Source: Betaproteobacteria bacterium (GTDB taxonomy: Bacteria > Pseudomonadota > Gammaproteobacteria > Burkholderiales > Usitatibacteraceae). From it: DNA of 11,242 nt. The stretch's first letter is position 1, and each line of letters begins with the position of its first letter. The position numbers were made by a program, and so were the translations under genes. The notes under the pieces are model-generated. The model searched no databases. It was not told where the DNA came from and saw only the letters and a list, made by a program, of their open reading frames with translations. Positions 1 through 6,575 of the stretch are shown one piece after another. The DNA is taken from assembly GCA_025362705.1 (NCBI GenBank), contig JANYFH010000119.1, positions 1 to 11,242 on the forward strand, in the 5' to 3' direction.

Positions 1-307
1 CCACGCAACGCAGTGATCGCCCGATCAACCGCTGGATTTCCTGCGTGCGACCAGTCTGTTTACCGCGTGCGGCTTCGCGATCCGAGCGGGTGTTGGTGGA
101 ACGTGGCAGCATGCCGTATTCGGCGGTCACCCAGCCTTCCCCTGAGCCTTTTTTGTGCGGTGGTACGCGCTCTTCAATGCTGGCGGTACAAAGCACTTTG
201 GTATCACCCATCGCGACCAGCACGGAGCCTTCAGCGTGTTTGGTGTAGTGGCGGGTAATCACGACGGGACGCAATTGATCAGCAGCGCGGTTGAATGAGC
301 GTGGCAT
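1..307 (-). CDS. rph: Ribonuclease PH, N-terminal 102 residues (cut by window edge)
   Basis: RNase PH is a phosphorolytic 3'-to-5' exoribonuclease that trims tRNA 3' ends and takes part in RNA turnover, working as a hexameric ring. The visible N-terminus follows the family closely: MPRSFNRAADQLRPV at residues 1-15, then HYTKHAEGSVLV (20-31), GDTKVLCTAS (34-43), GWVTAEYGMLPRST (58-71) and the Arg-rich segment REAARGKQTGRTQEIQRLI (77-95). I chose the ATG at 307 because it matches the usual family start; no strong Shine-Dalgarno lies before it. The C-terminal part lies beyond base 1. The gene follows the phosphatase gene by 29 nt on the same strand with no terminator between, so it is probably the third gene of that transcript. 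In E. coli rph also neighbours yicC, which fits this location. Identification is by recalled family sequence and is very secure. Confidence 0.97.
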   Translation of the reverse strand, partial: MPRSFNRAADQLRPVVITRHYTKHAEGSVLVAMGDTKVLCTASIEERVPPHKKGSGEGWVTAEYGMLPRSTNTRSDREAARGKQTGRTQEIQRLIGRSLRCV

Positions 308-336
308 GGTATTCCGTTAATAGAAAAATGGGAGTG

Positions 337-1251
337 CTATTTTGGCGCGCGCTTGATCGCGTCCTGAATTTCCGTGATCGCCTTCTGGATTTCTTCGTCG
401 GAAATATCATCCTTGAACGGCGAGGCTTTCTGCGTGCTATTCAACGTCGATGTCTGGAAGCCTTCAATCGGTTCCGTCACCGTAACGGTCGATGCCGCCG
501 GTTCTTCTACTTCCTGATGCTCCCAGGTCAGGCCAATGACCGAGAGATTGTCCGAGTCGGGTCCTGCTTTGCGCTCGGCCTCATCAAGCAACTTTGGCAC
601 AAGGGTAAGAATATCTTCGCGCTGTAGTTTGGCGGCGATGAAGTCAGCATTGAGCGGACCCCAGAAACCATCGGTGGAAAGTAGCAGCGTATCGCCCACT
701 TTGAGCAACCAGTCTTCCGAATGCGTCACCATCGGTGGCAGCACGCCGCCCAGGCAGTTGAAAATCTTGTTTCGATCCGGATGCACCAATGCCTGAGCCT
801 CCGTGATGACACCGGCATCGATCAATTGCCGCACCCGCGAATGATCCGCCGTGGCGACAGCGATCTTGCCACCGCGAATGCAATAAAGCCGTGAATCTCC
901 CGAATGTGCCCAGCAGGCTTTGCCGTTTTGCACAATGCAACCAACGACGGTGGTGCGCGGACACTCGAGCATGTCGTGCTGGTCTGCAAAAGCGACAATC
1001 GCACGGTGCGCGGAGTGAATGGCGGACTCGAGGAATTCTTTCGGACGGCGCAGCGCGGTTCGCGCTTCCTGTTGAAAGCGGTTGGTAATCGTGTTGACCG
1101 CAATTTCAGCGGCGATTTCGCCACGCGCATGGCCACCCATGCCATCTGCGATGACGAGTAACAGCACGTCTTTGGAATACGAATAAGCGAGCCGATCCTG
1201 GTTTGATTTGCGGCCGCCGACGTGACTGTCCTGAAAGATAGTGAAACGCAT
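337..1251 (-). CDS. PP2C-family Ser/Thr protein phosphatase
   Basis: A 304-residue cytoplasmic metal-dependent phosphatase that should remove phosphate from Ser/Thr residues. The PP2C motifs appear in order: NQD (17-19), ADGMGGHARGE (35-45), PRTTVV (98-103), AHSGDSRLY (115-123), TADHS (134-138), STDGFW (192-197) and DNLSVI (234-239). The likely metal ligands D19, D36, G37, D194 and D234 are all present, so it should be active. The catalytic domain ends near residue 243. A tail of about 60 residues follows: first Thr/Ser- and Glu-rich (about 247-277), then acidic and probably helical (281-301). No signal peptide or membrane segment is seen. Its ATG lies 2 nt after the kinase stop codon, with no clear ribosome binding site of its own, so translation is probably coupled to the kinase. 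The natural reading is that it reverses the partner kinase's phosphorylation; the substrates are unknown. Confidence 0.95.
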   Translation of the reverse strand: MRFTIFQDSHVGGRKSNQDRLAYSYSKDVLLLVIADGMGGHARGEIAAEIAVNTITNRFQQEARTALRRPKEFLESAIHSAHRAIVAFADQHDMLECPRTTVVGCIVQNGKACWAHSGDSRLYCIRGGKIAVATADHSRVRQLIDAGVITEAQALVHPDRNKIFNCLGGVLPPMVTHSEDWLLKVGDTLLLSTDGFWGPLNADFIAAKLQREDILTLVPKLLDEAERKAGPDSDNLSVIGLTWEHQEVEEPAASTVTVTEPIEGFQTSTLNSTQKASPFKDDISDEEIQKAITEIQDAIKRAPK

Positions 1252-1253
1252 GT

Positions 1254-2222
1254 TCAGAAAATTTTCTTGTTCAATGTTCTCTTTAGGCGGCCCGAAAAGG
1301 TGCTGGCAGCCAGGTCTGGATCCATCTCAGCCACCTCGCGCACTTCCGCTACACCCTTCATCAGCGCCCGTTGCAATTCGAACGCCGTCTGCGGTCGCTC
1401 AAGGTGGTCAAGCTTCAGGCAGCATTCGATAATGTCCAACAACTCACTTGAGTAAGTATCGCGCGCCAGTTCCCTGATGGGCACCATCTGGTCGCCTTTC
1501 TCGCGTTCGCTGGCAGGTTGCGGGTGAACGCCGGCAACGCAGGTGTACATCGTGGCGCCGATGCCATAAATATCCGACCACGGCCCCAGGTGCTCCTGAT
1601 TACGATACTGCTCCGGCGCAGCATAACCGGCGGTATACATCGGTCGCAAGCGCGGCGCATCGGCGTTGAGCGCCTGCCGGGCAGCGCCGAAATCGAGCAA
1701 CACCGGCGAGCCTTCCATGGTGATGTAAATATTGGCCGGCTTAATATCGAGGTGCAGCAACTTGTTCGCGTGCACTTCGCGCAGACCGTTGAGCAAATGC
1801 GTGAACAGGCGACGCACAAAGCTGTCGGTGAATTCGTGACGATGGCGCTGGATGTGAAACTGCAGAGTGCGACCGCGCACATACTGCATGACCATGTACA
1901 CCGTTTCATTGGCGCGGAAAAAATTTTCCACGCGCACGATGTTGGGGTGAGAAATCGTGGCCAGGGACCGGCCTTCCTCAAAGAAGCACTTGAGTCCGTG
2001 CCGGAACACGGCCAGATTTTCGTCGGAATTAATTTTTACTTCTGCGCCGTCAACGCGAATGACCAGTGCTGCCGGCAGATATTCTTTGATCGCCACCGGC
2101 GCGCCGACCTCATCGCGTCCCAGATAGACGATCGAAAAACCGCCCGATGACAGCAGCTTTTCGATGGTGTAATTGTTTAGCTGGTATCCGTCGGGTAACG
2201 GTTCGTTGGATTGCGTGGCCAT
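1254..2222 (-). CDS. Serine/threonine protein kinase (cytoplasmic, IKEYLP type)
   Basis: A 322-residue Hanks-type (eukaryotic-like) protein kinase without a membrane segment or sensor domain. Visible elements from the ATG at 2222: glycine-rich loop LSSGGFSIVY (24-33), VAIKEYLP with the ATP-anchoring K46, candidate helix-C Glu at 82-83, catalytic loop HLDIKPAN (157-164) with D159, K161 and N164, DFG (177-179), then GYAAPEQY in the activation segment and SDIYGIG downstream. A basic tail of about 50 residues follows the domain. Two features are odd: the glycine loop has Ser at the first and third glycine positions, and HRD is HLD. The core catalytic residues remain, so activity is likely. An in-frame GTG at 2330 would add 36 residues unlike the family and would run over the promoter region, so I prefer the ATG at 2222, just ahead of the PLPDGYQL lead-in that such kinases often have. 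It precedes the phosphatase by 2 nt. Targets are unknown. Confidence 0.94.
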   Translation of the reverse strand: MATQSNEPLPDGYQLNNYTIEKLLSSGGFSIVYLGRDEVGAPVAIKEYLPAALVIRVDGAEVKINSDENLAVFRHGLKCFFEEGRSLATISHPNIVRVENFFRANETVYMVMQYVRGRTLQFHIQRHRHEFTDSFVRRLFTHLLNGLREVHANKLLHLDIKPANIYITMEGSPVLLDFGAARQALNADAPRLRPMYTAGYAAPEQYRNQEHLGPWSDIYGIGATMYTCVAGVHPQPASEREKGDQMVPIRELARDTYSSELLDIIECCLKLDHLERPQTAFELQRALMKGVAEVREVAEMDPDLAASTFSGRLKRTLNKKIF

Positions 2223-2272
2223 TTTTTGATTAGGATCTGCGCACCGCGGCAGGGCGCGCAAAATCGCTAAGC

Positions 2273-2278
2273 TATAAT
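2273..2278 (+). promoter_or_regulatory. Candidate -10 element for the yicC transcript
   Basis: A perfect TATAAT lies on the plus strand about 135 nt upstream of the yicC ATG. No good -35 hexamer is seen 16-18 nt upstream, where the sequence is GC-rich, so the element might depend on an activator or be fortuitous. It overlaps the -10 of the candidate minus-strand promoter by two bases, which would make the two promoters mutually exclusive if both are real. Confidence 0.35.
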
Positions 2279-2305
2279 TGTCTAGTGTTGTATTCGGTAT
2301 GTAAA
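2277..2305 (-). promoter_or_regulatory. Candidate sigma70 promoter for the kinase-phosphatase-rph transcript
   Basis: Read on the minus strand, TTTACA (complement of 2300-2305, 5 of 6 matches to TTGACA) is followed after exactly 17 nt by GACAAT (complement of 2277-2282, 4 of 6 to TATAAT). It would give a leader of roughly 50 nt before the kinase ATG at 2222. This is inferred from consensus matching by eye only. Confidence 0.4.
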
Positions 2306-2412
2306 GCGGGGCCGCAAAAGCAGTGGCCACGCGCGCTTATCGTTATCACCATTATCCCTTTCTTTTCGCACTTTTTTCCTGCCTTTCACGCTACTTAAAG
2401 CCCGCCCACACC

Positions 2413-3276
2413 ATGATCAGCAGCATGACCGGATTTGCCGCCGTGAGCGGAGAAGTGCCTGGCGGAAGGTTCGCACTCGAACTGAAGACCGTCAACCACC
2501 GCTACCTCGAGTTCCAGACGCGCATGCCGGAAGACCTGCGTTCACTGGAGCAATCCATGCGCGAATTGCTCGCAGCATCGCTGACGCGTGGCAAGGTCGA
2601 TTGCCGGATTACCTTCACGCCGGTGGCCACACGCGATTCGCTGGCTCCTAACGCCGACGCGCTCGTGGCACTCGCTGAAACGCAGGCGCAGATTCTCAAG
2701 AAATTCGACGCTGGCCGACTCTCCGTCTGGGAAATCATGCATGCACCCGGCGTGCTGTCAGCCGAGGCATTGGGCACAGATTCCGCCAAAGAAGCGCTGA
2801 TCGCGCTTTTCAAGAGTGCGATCACCGAGCTCAATGCCACGCGCCGGCGCGAAGGCGAAAAACTCGCCGACATGATCAATCAACGCCTCGACGCCATCGA
2901 AGTCCTGGTGAAACAGGTAACGCCGTTAATTCCTCAAATGGTTGCGGCATATCAGGAAAAACTTGCGCTTAAACTCACCGAAGCGATGGCCGGAAGTGCT
3001 TCCGACGAGCGTCTGAAACAGGAAGTCGTGCTGTTTGCATCACGCATCGATGTGAGCGAGGAATTGAATCGATTGACCGCCCATATTTCGGAAGTGCGCC
3101 GTGTCGTGAAAACCGGTGGCGCGGTCGGCAAACGACTCGATTTTCTGATGCAGGAATTGAATCGCGAAACCAATACGCTCGGCTCAAAATCAGTGTCGAC
3201 CGAGAGCACCAAAGTTGCGGTTGAATTGAAGGTGTTGATCGAACAAATGCGTGAACAGATCCAGAATATTGAGTAA
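2413..3276 (+). CDS. yicC: YicC-family endoribonuclease
   Basis: At 287 residues it matches the length of E. coli YicC. The start MISSMTGFA, the segment ELKTVNHRYLE near residues 25-35 and the end ELKVLIEQMREQIQNIE are near-perfect family signatures. They mark the N-terminal YicC domain and the C-terminal domain formerly called DUF1732. Members have been reported as RNA endonucleases, and E. coli YicC has been linked to small-RNA turnover. The exact substrate here is unknown. I chose the ATG at 2413 because it gives the conserved N-terminus; the frame stays open upstream to a GTG at 2323, but those 30 residues are unlike the family. No Shine-Dalgarno is visible, and the leader is strongly pyrimidine-rich. 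The gene is divergent from the kinase operon and 27 nt upstream of gmk, with which it is probably co-transcribed. Confidence 0.95.
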   Translation: MISSMTGFAAVSGEVPGGRFALELKTVNHRYLEFQTRMPEDLRSLEQSMRELLAASLTRGKVDCRITFTPVATRDSLAPNADALVALAETQAQILKKFDAGRLSVWEIMHAPGVLSAEALGTDSAKEALIALFKSAITELNATRRREGEKLADMINQRLDAIEVLVKQVTPLIPQMVAAYQEKLALKLTEAMAGSASDERLKQEVVLFASRIDVSEELNRLTAHISEVRRVVKTGGAVGKRLDFLMQELNRETNTLGSKSVSTESTKVAVELKVLIEQMREQIQNIE

Positions 3277-3303
3277 CCCGCGTACCTATTCCACAAACGC
3301 ACA

Positions 3304-3921
3304 ATGGCAATGAATCTTCCCGTCTCCGGCTGCCTTTACGTGATAGTTGCCCCATCGGGTGCCGGAAAATCAAGCCTCGTGAATGCCCTGCTGGAGCGGG
3401 AGCCCGATATCGGCTTGTCGATTTCCACGACGACGCGTCCGCCACGACCGGGCGAGGAATCGGGTCGTGAATATTTCTTTGTCAGCCGCGAAGAATTCGC
3501 CGCGATGGTCAAACGCGGGGAGTTTCTGGAACATGCCGAGGTCTACGGAAATTTTTACGGCACTTCGCGTCGATGGATAGAAAAGACACGCGCCAAAGGC
3601 TCCGATGTGTTGCTTGAAATTGACTGGCAGGGCGCTCGCTCGGTCAAGAAGCTGTTCCGAGACATGACCTACATCTATATTCTGCCGCCGTCGATCGAGG
3701 TGCTCAGAGAACGTCTGGTCAAGCGTGGTAAAGACGCAAAGGACGTAATTGAACGCCGCCTGGCCGCCGCCCGCGAGGACCTGAAGCACGTTCATGAGGC
3801 TGACTATGTTATTATCAATGAAGACTTTAGCGTTGCTTTGACCGATTTGCAGTCGGTTGTCCGGGCGCTTCGGGTGACAGCGGCCCGACAATTGCGGTTG
3901 CACGCACAGCTCATTTCTTGA
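3304..3921 (+). CDS. gmk: Guanylate kinase
   Basis: Gmk phosphorylates GMP (and dGMP) to GDP with ATP in the cytoplasm, an essential step of GTP supply and nucleotide salvage. The protein is 205 residues, close to E. coli Gmk (207). The P-loop APSGAGKSS spans residues 16-24. The GMP-binding region follows, with STTTRPPRPGE and the GREYFFVS segment, then the EIDWQGA motif and the lid/Arg-rich segment ending RRLAAAREDL. Two in-frame ATGs, at 3304 and 3310, are equally possible starts; neither has a strong ribosome binding site. It sits between yicC and rpoZ in a widely conserved order. Because Gmk provides guanine nucleotides for (p)ppGpp synthesis, its closeness to spoT makes functional sense. 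Confidence 0.97.
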   Translation: MAMNLPVSGCLYVIVAPSGAGKSSLVNALLEREPDIGLSISTTTRPPRPGEESGREYFFVSREEFAAMVKRGEFLEHAEVYGNFYGTSRRWIEKTRAKGSDVLLEIDWQGARSVKKLFRDMTYIYILPPSIEVLRERLVKRGKDAKDVIERRLAAAREDLKHVHEADYVIINEDFSVALTDLQSVVRALRVTAARQLRLHAQLIS

Positions 3922-3988
3922 TTAATTGGTGTGGATTTCGCGTCGCTTCGCTAGGAAGTGTCAAGGCGCGCGCTTTCTATTTTGTTTT

Positions 3989-4027
3989 GGTTGATTCGTG
4001 TTTGCCAGCCGTGCAGCGCAATCAGCC
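3989..4027 (+). other. Possible stem-loop in the rpoZ leader
   Basis: GGTTGATT (3989-3996) can pair with AATCAGCC (4020-4027), giving eight base pairs with one G-T pair around a 23-nt loop. The right arm ends 6 nt before the rpoZ Shine-Dalgarno. It may be chance. The rest of the 123-nt gmk-rpoZ gap (3922-4044) shows no promoter or terminator that I trust. Confidence 0.25.
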
Positions 4028-4033
4028 TTGTCT

Positions 4034-4037
4034 GGAG
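4034..4037 (+). promoter_or_regulatory. Ribosome binding site of rpoZ
   Basis: GGAG lies 7 nt before the ATG at 4045. It decides the start: an upstream in-frame extension beginning at 3958 has no such site and does not resemble omega. Confidence 0.75.
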
Positions 4038-4044
4038 TAAGAAA

Positions 4045-4275
4045 ATGGCACGTATTACTGTTGATGATTGCGTCAAATTGATCCCTAACCGCTTCGAACT
4101 CACACTCGCCGCGACCACCCGTGCGCGCCAGCTCGCGCTGGGCTCGGCGCCTTATGTGGAAGCTGGTCGCGATAAACCCTGTGTGATCGCCTTGCGCGAA
4201 ATCGCATCCGGTCGCGTTGGCGCGGAAATTTTGAACCCGCCACTGCCAATACCGGCACCGCAACCCGAAATGTAG
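4045..4275 (+). CDS. rpoZ: DNA-directed RNA polymerase omega subunit
   Basis: Omega is the small subunit that chaperones beta-prime into RNA polymerase and, in proteobacteria, contributes to a (p)ppGpp-binding site. The 76-residue product starts with the signature MARITVDDCVKLIPNRFEL and continues with TTRARQLALG, KPCVIALREIASGRVG and a short Pro-rich end. It is shorter than E. coli omega (91 residues) because the variable C-terminal tail is short. The start is supported by GGAG 7 nt upstream. It stands between gmk and spoT as in E. coli, 30 nt before spoT. Confidence 0.96.
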   Translation: MARITVDDCVKLIPNRFELTLAATTRARQLALGSAPYVEAGRDKPCVIALREIASGRVGAEILNPPLPIPAPQPEM

Positions 4276-4305
4276 AGCCGCGCTCTGCGAGCCGGATGAG
4301 ACAGC

Positions 4306-6573
4306 ATGACTAATCTCGCCCCCTCCCAGAGCACCCCGCCGTCTGCGCAGACACCTGCGGCGCTTGGTGCAATCAATGCCGAGTTGCCCGGCGCAGATGC
4401 GGTTGATCCCAACGCCACCGCGCTAAAAGAACTTCTCGCCACGTACCTGAAGCCTGCCGACATCGACAATGTCGCGGCGGCTTATGCGATGGCATGTGTC
4501 GCGCATGAGGGGCAGACGCGCAATTCCGGCGATGCCTATATCACCCATCCGCTGGCGGTCGCGACCATTCTCGCGAAGTGGCATCTTGACCCGCAAGCCC
4601 TCATTGCCGCACTCCTGCACGATGTAGTGGAAGATACTCCCACAACCAAAACCGATATCGCAAAAAAATTCGGCAAAGCGGTCGCCGAGCTTGTCGACGG
4701 TGTTTCCAAACTCGATAAATTGCAGTTCGCCACACTTGAAGAAGCGCAGGCCGAGAACTTTCGCAAAATGTTGCTGGCCATGGCGCGCGATGTCCGGGTA
4801 ATTCTGATCAAGCTCGCCGACCGCCTGCACAATATGCGCACGCTCGATGCCGTACCGCAGGCAAAACAGGAACGCGTGGCCAGGGAAACCCTGGAAATTT
4901 ATTCACCGATTGCGAACCGCCTCGGCCTGAATGCGGTGTACTACGAATTCGAGGATCTTGGTCTTAAATACCTGCATCCGCACCGCTTTTCGGTACTCGA
5001 AAAAGCCGTCAAGAAAGCCCGCGGCAATCGTCGTGAAGTGGTCGGCAAGATACTCGATTCGATCAAAGCCAGACTAAAGGAATTCAATGTCGATGCGACT
5101 GTAACGGGCCGCGAAAAATTTCTGTCCTCCATCTACAAAAAGATGGCGGAAAAGCAGATTTCGTTTTCAGAAGTGCTCGATATTTATGGCTTTCGCATTA
5201 TCGTCAAGGATCTCGCTTCCTGCTACGTGGCGCTTGGTGCCTTGCACACGCTCTACAAGCCATTTCCAGGCAAATTCAAGGACTATGTGGCGATACCTAA
5301 GGCTAACGGGTACCAATCGCTGCACACCACGCTGTTCGGCCCTTACGGCACACCCGTGGAGTTGCAAATCCGTACTGCCGACATGCACAAAATTGCTGAA
5401 GCCGGTGTTGCTTCGCATTGGTTGTACAAAACGGTGGACGCACAAAACGAGAATGGCACGCAGCTTTCGGACATTCATCAACGCACTCACCAATGGCTGC
5501 AATCATTGCTTGAGCTGCAGTCCGAATCCGGCGATGCGCTCGAGTTTCTCGAACACATCAAGGTCGATCTTTTCCCTGATGAGGTCTATGCATTTTCGCC
5601 AAAGGGAAAAATTCATTCGCTCAGGAAAGGTGCCACTGCGCTCGATTTTGCCTATGCCATCCATTCCGATGTAGGCAACCGCGCCGTCGCTGCGAGCATT
5701 GACGACACCAATGTTCCCTTGTCCACGCGTCTGAAGAACGGCGACCGCGTCGAAATCGTGACCGATCCGACAGGCCGCCCCAACCCGGCGTGGCTCAATT
5801 ACGCCACCACGGGTCGGGCGCGCTCGCAGATTCGTCATTACCTCAAAACGACACAGCAAGCCGAATCAGTCGAGCTGGGCGAATTGCTGTTGATACAAGC
5901 AGTAGGCTCTCTGAATTTTGATCCCAACGACATCGGCAAGACACACTGGAACCGATTGTTCAAAGGCGACAGCGCCAAATCCAAAGAGCAGGTCTTGTCT
6001 GAAATTGGTCTCGGCAAACGCCTCGCTATCGTCGCGGCACGAAAGCTGTTCGCCGTTTCCGATCTGGTCTCGCCGGAACATCGCCAACGCGATTCCATTA
6101 CCATTCGCGGTACCGAGGATTTGGCAGTGCAATTTGCACCCTGTTGCCGCCCAATTCCGGGCGACCCGATCATCGGCCAGGTCAAGGGCGGCCAGGGACT
6201 CGTCATCCACACCCACGATTGCCCGGCGATACATCCCTACAAATTTGACCCTGAAAAATGGATCGATGTGCAATGGGATCCGTCGATCGACCGCTTGTTC
6301 AAAGTCGATATTCGCGTGACTGTAAGCGATGGCCGCGGCGTGCTGGCCAGGCTTGCAGCAGAAATTGCCGCGACCGATTCCAATATCTCGTACGTCAATA
6401 TGGAAGACCAGATGGCCGAGAGCGAAAATCGCTACACCACTGTTGGTTTCACGCTGGAAGTGCGCCATCGTCTCCATCTGGCCAGCTTGATGCGACAATT
6501 GCGTCATATGCCGGAAGTTGTGCGGATGTCGCGCGTAAAATCCGGTTCAGCCAAAGACCAGCAGAGACACTGA
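4306..6573 (+). CDS. spoT: Bifunctional (p)ppGpp synthetase/hydrolase SpoT
   Basis: A full-length 755-residue RSH enzyme that makes and degrades the alarmone (p)ppGpp. After a variable lead of about 45 residues comes the HD hydrolase domain with the expected manganese ligands H81, H105, D106 and D172, spaced as in the family. The synthetase domain follows, with D292 in LDIYGFRI, KFKDYVAIPKANGYQSLHT (323-341) and E352 in VELQIRT. The KFKD at 323-326 corresponds to the RxKD motif of bifunctional enzymes rather than the ExDD of RelA, with Lys for Arg. Next come a TGS domain (about 420-485), a Cys-containing region with C613, C614 and C639, and a C-terminal ACT domain (about 666-745). Both activities should be intact. 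The ATG at 4306 has only a weak purine-rich site upstream. It lies 30 nt after rpoZ and 2 nt before ridA. Confidence 0.97.
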   Translation: MTNLAPSQSTPPSAQTPAALGAINAELPGADAVDPNATALKELLATYLKPADIDNVAAAYAMACVAHEGQTRNSGDAYITHPLAVATILAKWHLDPQALIAALLHDVVEDTPTTKTDIAKKFGKAVAELVDGVSKLDKLQFATLEEAQAENFRKMLLAMARDVRVILIKLADRLHNMRTLDAVPQAKQERVARETLEIYSPIANRLGLNAVYYEFEDLGLKYLHPHRFSVLEKAVKKARGNRREVVGKILDSIKARLKEFNVDATVTGREKFLSSIYKKMAEKQISFSEVLDIYGFRIIVKDLASCYVALGALHTLYKPFPGKFKDYVAIPKANGYQSLHTTLFGPYGTPVELQIRTADMHKIAEAGVASHWLYKTVDAQNENGTQLSDIHQRTHQWLQSLLELQSESGDALEFLEHIKVDLFPDEVYAFSPKGKIHSLRKGATALDFAYAIHSDVGNRAVAASIDDTNVPLSTRLKNGDRVEIVTDPTGRPNPAWLNYATTGRARSQIRHYLKTTQQAESVELGELLLIQAVGSLNFDPNDIGKTHWNRLFKGDSAKSKEQVLSEIGLGKRLAIVAARKLFAVSDLVSPEHRQRDSITIRGTEDLAVQFAPCCRPIPGDPIIGQVKGGQGLVIHTHDCPAIHPYKFDPEKWIDVQWDPSIDRLFKVDIRVTVSDGRGVLARLAAEIAATDSNISYVNMEDQMAESENRYTTVGFTLEVRHRLHLASLMRQLRHMPEVVRMSRVKSGSAKDQQRH

Positions 6574-6575
6574 CC

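Noticed and set aside
1518..2150. Long plus-strand open frame (210 codons) opposite the kinase gene
   Set aside because: It is antisense to a clearly conserved kinase, lacks any recognisable domain and is explained by GC-rich codon bias.
2223..2330. GTG start at 2330 extending the kinase by 36 residues
   Set aside because: The extension runs over the promoter-like region and is unlike the usual kinase N-terminus, which begins just before PLPDGYQL.
2323..2412. GTG start at 2323 extending YicC by 30 residues
   Set aside because: The conserved YicC start MISSMTGFA begins at 2413 and gives the same length as E. coli YicC.
3370..3903. Minus-strand open frame (177 codons) opposite gmk
   Set aside because: It is fully contained in gmk and resembles no family.
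3958..4044. Upstream extension of rpoZ
   Set aside because: The added 29 residues do not resemble omega, while the ATG at 4045 has a good GGAG site.
4274..4286. Small hairpin AGAGC-CGC-GCTCT after the rpoZ stop, considered as a terminator
   Set aside because: The stem has only five pairs and no T-run follows; spoT starts 20 nt later, so termination there is unlikely.
5866..6507. Minus-strand open frame (213 codons) opposite spoT
   Set aside because: It is a shadow of the conserved C-terminal region of spoT with no recognisable motifs.
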